The position numbers were made by a program, and so were the translations under genes. The notes under the pieces were generated by a model. That model worked only from the letters and a program-made list of their open reading frames with translations. It was not told where the DNA came from and ran no database searches. From Castor canadensis (taxonomy: Eukaryota; Chordata; Mammalia; Rodentia; Castoridae), in NCBI RefSeq assembly GCF_047511655.1, contig NC_133393.1, positions 154,767,779 through 154,831,778 of the forward strand: 64,000 nucleotides of DNA, in the 5' to 3' direction. Below, piece after piece: positions 60,164 to 64,000 of the stretch. Within the stretch, counting starts at the first letter, position 1. Every line of letters begins with the position of its first letter.

Positions 60164-60197
60164 CCAGGTGATGGTGGGGACCAGGTGATGGTGGGGA
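60164..60197 (+). repeat. exact 17-bp tandem duplication
   Basis: ccaggtgatggtgggga occurs at 60164-60180 and again, identical, at 60181-60197. A third partial unit does not follow. Confidence 0.95.
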
Positions 60198-60564
60198 CCT
60201 ATGACTGGGTCAATAGGATGAAAGTGTGCAGTACTCAGGCCTGGCACCTGTGACCCTCAAGGCTGGGTCCCCACAAGCACTGCCTCCCTGTGGCCCTGCA
60301 GTCCAAGCTTACCCAGGACACCCTGGGCACAACCCTGGCCTAGCATGCAGCAGGTGCTCAATGCATGCAGGCAAACCACAACGGGGCTGGCGAAGGAAGC
60401 CACTATTTCACCCTTACGCTGTCCCCAGGAAGCAACCGGTAGGTAGCCTCTGTCCTCAGACTGTCTCACCCCACACTATAGGACAGACCATCAGATCCAG
60501 ATTCAAAAGTCCCCCCTGTCTCCTCTGAGAGCAGGGCCACCCAGCAGAAGTCTCGAGCAATCCT

Positions 60565-60745
60565 CAGTGGCATGAAATTTCTTAGTAGTCATATTAGGGA
60601 AAGTGAACTAAAAGATGCACTTAGCGTGGGTAGCATTTATTTAGCCAATGAATCAAAACGTTATTCCTCTGACAGCCCACTTTTGGAGTATGAGCTCCCG
60701 AGTCTGCTTTTCTTATGTTATGACTCAAGCCCACGTGCACACATC
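60565..60745. promoter_or_regulatory. WNT7B: candidate intronic AT-rich element
   Basis: 'tgaaatttcttagtagtcatattagggaaagtgaactaaaagatgcacttagcgtggg...ttatttagccaatgaatcaaaacgttattcc' stands out as AT-rich, repeat-free sequence in a GC-rich intron and includes a CCAAT box. It may be a conserved element or an old repeat I do not recognise. Confidence 0.25.
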
Positions 60746-61329
60746 TGGCGTCAATGCTCCCTGCCAGCCGACTACCCCAGCCACCAGAGATGTCAGGCAG
60801 CCCTTGTCCTTCCTGGGACAATGCTGTCCCTCCCTGGGGCCTGTAAGCCAAGCAGGTCAGTAGGGCACACACCTGGCAGCCTTCCTCTCTCCCCTGAGGG
60901 CCCCTGCCTCTCAGATGTGTCAGTTTGCCCCTCGGACTGCCCAACACCTGAGGCCGCTGTACATGGCTCAGGCTTCCAATGGGCACTGTGACACTCTCCC
61001 ATGCACAGCTCACCCACAAAGCAAACAGGAGCAGCGACAGGTGCCCCGCAGCTCCAGGCCGCTCATGTGAGTCGGGATTAGGGTGGCCCTATGCCTGGTC
61101 ATGTCTGAGACCGGCACATGATGGGCGGGACTCCTCATTCCCTGGCAGCAGGTGTGGAGTTGGGGCCCATGGCACAGCCACAGCTGGGGCCAGCTAGTGG
61201 GTCCTGGGAGCTCCGGGCTGGGAGGGGCTGGGACAGTGACTAGAGGCAGCAGGGTGCAGAGGGACGACCTGCTCAGAACCTTCTGCACCTTCCAGGCCTT
61301 CCACACGATCCACAGCACTCCAGCCCTGC

Positions 61330-61625
61330 CCCCATCCTGGTCGCAAGTTGCTTCCTCTTGCCCCTGCTGCCCTCAAAGCTCCTGCAGTTCCAGGGCAAAA
61401 CTCAGCTTCCTGGTCCCTTCTTGGCCATGCTGTCCCTGCATCTGGTCCCCCCCAGGTGGCTTGGGTCCCTCCCTCCAGGAAGTCCCTGCTGAGGGTTCTG
61501 ATTTGATTATGCTGCCTGTTAGGAACGCTCTACCTTGCCCAAGGCCCCCAAATTTCTTATAGACTCCTCTAGAATATAAGTGTCCCCCACCCTCATACCT
61601 CCCTTCCATCCTCTTCCCATCCAGA
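61330..61625 (+). repeat. L2 LINE remnant
   Basis: 'ctgccctcaaagctcctgcagttccagggcaaaactcagcttcctggtccc' and 'ccctccaggaagtccctgctgagggttctgatttgatt' are L2-like in order. Confidence 0.45.
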
Positions 61626-62423
61626 GCAGAACAAGTCTACCCGAGGGACACTTTTATCCCTAAGCTCATTCCCCGTCAACAGGAGAGACAGTCAGGTTGG
61701 GCCCTGGGCCACCAGCTTCCCTGACTCCATCATGAAATAGCCGTGGGCTGGGCTCAGGTGTCTAGACGGGGAGACTGCCAGGTGTTTAGGGAGACCATGC
61801 TGGCAGAGGGACGCCTAGCGTGGGCCTTGAACCCTTGAGGGAACAGAGTGAGTGACACCTGCGGGGTTCCAGGGTGAGGTCAGGGCAGGGTATCATGAGA
61901 AATTTCTGTCTATGAGACAGTGCTGAGTGCCCCATTACTGGAGGCATACAAGTTATACAAGAGTGGGTAGAACTTTACACAAGGGTTGGTTAGCCCTTTT
62001 AAGGGGTCTGCTTTCAAGCACTCAAGATTTAGGCCTGGCCCAAGGTCACAAGCAAGAAGTGAAGTAGGCTGATCACCGTCCAGACTATTCCCGCCAATCA
62101 TTAATTGGCCCTGTGTGAGTGGCTGTCCCACGAGTGCTCCGGCTGCCTGCCAGCTTGTGACCTGGCTCTTATGCGTGCCCAGGCACCAGCATACCTCTGA
62201 TGTGCTCACTGTGTGGCCACTGCTGCCCAAGACTCTGCAACTCCCCCAGCTGTGTCTGGAGGGGAAGGTGCACTCCCAGATCACGGTGAAGTCCTGGTGC
62301 AGCCCTGTGTAGCCTGTGTAGCCTGTGACCAGCCACCCTGCCTGAGGGCTGGGCCTAAAGCAGCGAGGACCCACAGGAGGCTGCAGGGAAGGCAGTGACA
62401 TCCAAGCTGGGTTTCAGAAAGCC

Positions 62424-62618
62424 TGTCCAGGTGCTGGTGGCTCATGCCTGTAATCCTAGCTACTCAGAAGGTAAAGATCAGGAGGATCATGGTTTGAAGC
62501 CAGCAAATAGTTTGTGAGACCCTATCTTGAAAATATCCAACACAAAAAAACAGGACTGGCAGGGTGACTCAAGCGAGCCCCAGAGTTCAAACCCCAGTAC
62601 TGCCAAAACAAAACAAAA
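62424..62618 (+). mobile_element. B1+ID dimeric SINE with 9-bp target-site duplication
   Basis: B1 half 'ggtgctggtggctcatgcctgtaatcctagctactcagaaggtaaagatcaggaggatcatggtttgaagccagc', A-rich linker, then an ID half 'gactggcagggtgactcaagcgagccccagagttcaaaccccagtactgcc' lacking its centre, and a CAAAA tail. The target-site duplication cagaaagcc lies at 62415-62423 and 62619-62627. This dimer is the best lineage marker in the window and points to a beaver-like rodent. Confidence 0.9.
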
Positions 62619-62629
62619 CAGAAAGCCCA

Positions 62630-64000
62630 TCCACCCATGGGCAGGGGGCAAGGAAGGCCAGGATGTAGCACTGAGCTGGCCCAGGCCTGGGGATGTCAGA
62701 AGGACAAAGCACAGGGATGTGAAGAAGAACCAGGGAAGGGGGGGGCGGGGTGGTGAGGAAGGCTGCTGGGTGCGGTGGGAAATCAGTTGTGCGTAAGTAG
62801 AGGGAAGGGACCTGGCCTCTGAATAGCCACATGGCTGGGGTTCTGGTTTCCAGAAAGGATGGAGGAGAGCAAGGGTGAGGTATAAGAACGGGGCTATTCA
62901 GACTTCAGGCTAAGAAGATAGCTATCGTGGGGCAAAAGGGAGCTATTGCAGTTTGTGGAGGAAGTAAATAACATGGCATGGCTTCTGTTTTAACCCAGTA
63001 ACTGGGGCTGGGGCAGGGGAAGGCAGCAACAGTTGCCAGGGAGGACCAGATTAGCAGGCTAGAGGTAGCATGGGGCATAGTAGGAGGGTGGGCAATGGGA
63101 ATGCCAGGTTTCTCTGCAGTGGAGGGCCAGGTAGGCACAGGGAAGAAGGGTGCGGGAGTTCCATGGATCAGTGGGACTTGGAACAGTAGGTGACAATGAG
63201 CCCCAGCCATTAGGGCAGAGTGGAGAAAGGGGCTGGGTGCACCTGAAGGTACAACATGCCTCGGCCAGGCCAGGGCAAGAAGGAGCAGCCAGAGAGACTG
63301 GAGGAAGCCCAGACTGGTGAGCCAGATCCAGAAGCCAAGAAAGGGTGGGGGTGACATTTAGCAACATGGAGGTCACTGGTGGCCTGGACAAGGAGTGATG
63401 GGTATAACAGAGAAGGGGAGAGTAGGGGACTGCACGCGTGAGCAGCTCAGATACGAAGTTTACCTCTGAAAATACTCATGAAAGTGGGTGGGGACAGATC
63501 CCCTTAGAGTAGAGCCTGACACAGAAATAGGTCTCAGGAGCACGGAGACAGCAGGACAAGGAAAGGAGCAGAGCATCAACCTGGCCCCAAAGGGAGCTCA
63601 GATTGAGCTGGGGTAACCTTTTGCATCAGCACCAGTCCCTTCTCTGGGCATGGCTGGACCCCTTCTGGTTCCTGTTGGGCCCCAGGCAACTTCCTGAGGA
63701 CCAGCTGTGGTACATGGTGAAGGTGACCTAGGTGGGCGTCTACAGTGCTCACTGTGGAGTGGGTATCTACGGGCCAGTGTTGCTCCTGAGGGGACAGTCA
63801 CTAGGCTTATGGGGGCTACCCTGTATCTCGGGCCCCCCGCTCTCTGTAGAGGCTCAGGCTGACTTTCAAGCTGCTTGTCTCTGCACAGCAAGGTTCTTGG
63901 GTCCCCTCAGGGCAAGCCGAGTAGCCACAGGCAACCTTGCAGTCTGGCATCTCAGGGCTGAGGTGCAGGTGGGCAGGTGGGCAGCTGGCCCAAAGTAGGC
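62630..64000. other. intronic sequence, nothing recognised
   Basis: Unique, G-rich sequence to the window end with a few purine-rich runs. No exon of WNT7B or other gene and no young repeat seen. Confidence 0.5.

Larger units (their letters stand above)
49446..64000 (-). other. WNT7B: WNT7B upstream intron (3' portion, at least 14.5 kb)
   Basis: This runs from the acceptor of the 49174-49445 exon to the window edge. I looked on the minus strand for the preceding exon (cysteine/tryptophan block of residues 70-100) and did not find it, so the intron continues past 64000. It holds MIR and L2 remnants, a (TG)n array at 51720-51830, an L1 3' end with an inserted SINE at 55650-56400, a long TG-rich array at 58283-58710, a B1+ID dimer at 62424-62618 and several candidate regulatory clusters. 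Otherwise it is unique GC-rich sequence. Confidence 0.85.

Noticed and set aside
49446-64000. Search for the WNT7B exon encoding residues up to 100
   Set aside because: No minus-strand text resembling the conserved block before residue 101 was found; the exon is probably outside the window.

Overview
This window is mammalian nuclear DNA. The only protein-coding gene I can support is WNT7B, on the minus strand. Its last two coding exons are present: 49174-49445 encodes residues 101-190 and 42741-43220 encodes residues 191-349 plus the stop. Splice sites and phases fit, and the product looks complete and constrained from residue 101 onward. The exons for about the first 100 residues were not found and should lie beyond 64000. 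A 3' UTR of about 2 kb probably ends at the poly(A) signal at 40760-40765. Everything below about 40.7 kb is downstream intergenic DNA. In human, ATXN10 lies on that side of WNT7B; no ATXN10 exon was seen here.

The lineage-specific SINEs point to a rodent. There are tRNA-Ala-derived ID elements, B1-like 7SL-derived monomers, and B1+ID dimers whose ID half reads like 'ctcaagtggtagagc...gagttcaaaccccagtac'. From memory, this dimer type fits Castorimorpha (beaver-like) better than mouse or rat. That assignment is an inference of moderate confidence and was not checked against a library.

Layout. 1-6075 is a pile of old LINE-1 DNA: the 3' end of one L1 (1-1565), then a second L1 (about 1620-6075) interrupted by an older repeat, an ID element, three antisense SINEs and a minisatellite that seems to have grown out of L1 sequence. 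6076-23500 is mostly unique GC-rich intergenic DNA with a few SINEs, a 144-nt pure pyrimidine tract, a G/A-rich tract and several motif clusters that look like non-coding regulatory elements. From about 23.5 to 55.5 kb there are no recognisable rodent SINEs and only old L1, L2 and MIR remnants. This SINE-free stretch brackets the WNT7B 3' half. It holds a 1.15-kb (CACT)n-based tandem array (30335-31500) and a homeobox/MEIS-PBX motif cluster (28735-28875). 43221-49173 is the last intron. 49446-64000 is the 3' part of the preceding intron, with an L1 3' end, an ID, a B1-like SINE, a TG-rich array and a B1+ID dimer with a clear 9-bp target-site duplication.

Functionally this is one developmental signalling gene (a secreted, lipid-modified Wnt ligand) in a large, gene-poor and probably regulatory neighbourhood. 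I saw no operon, CRISPR array, tRNA/rRNA gene, second protein-coding gene or credible retrogene. The many 60-265 codon open frames elsewhere are GC-rich or low-complexity chance frames. No undescribed multi-gene system is visible; the points worth checking are the motif clusters and the unusual tandem repeats.
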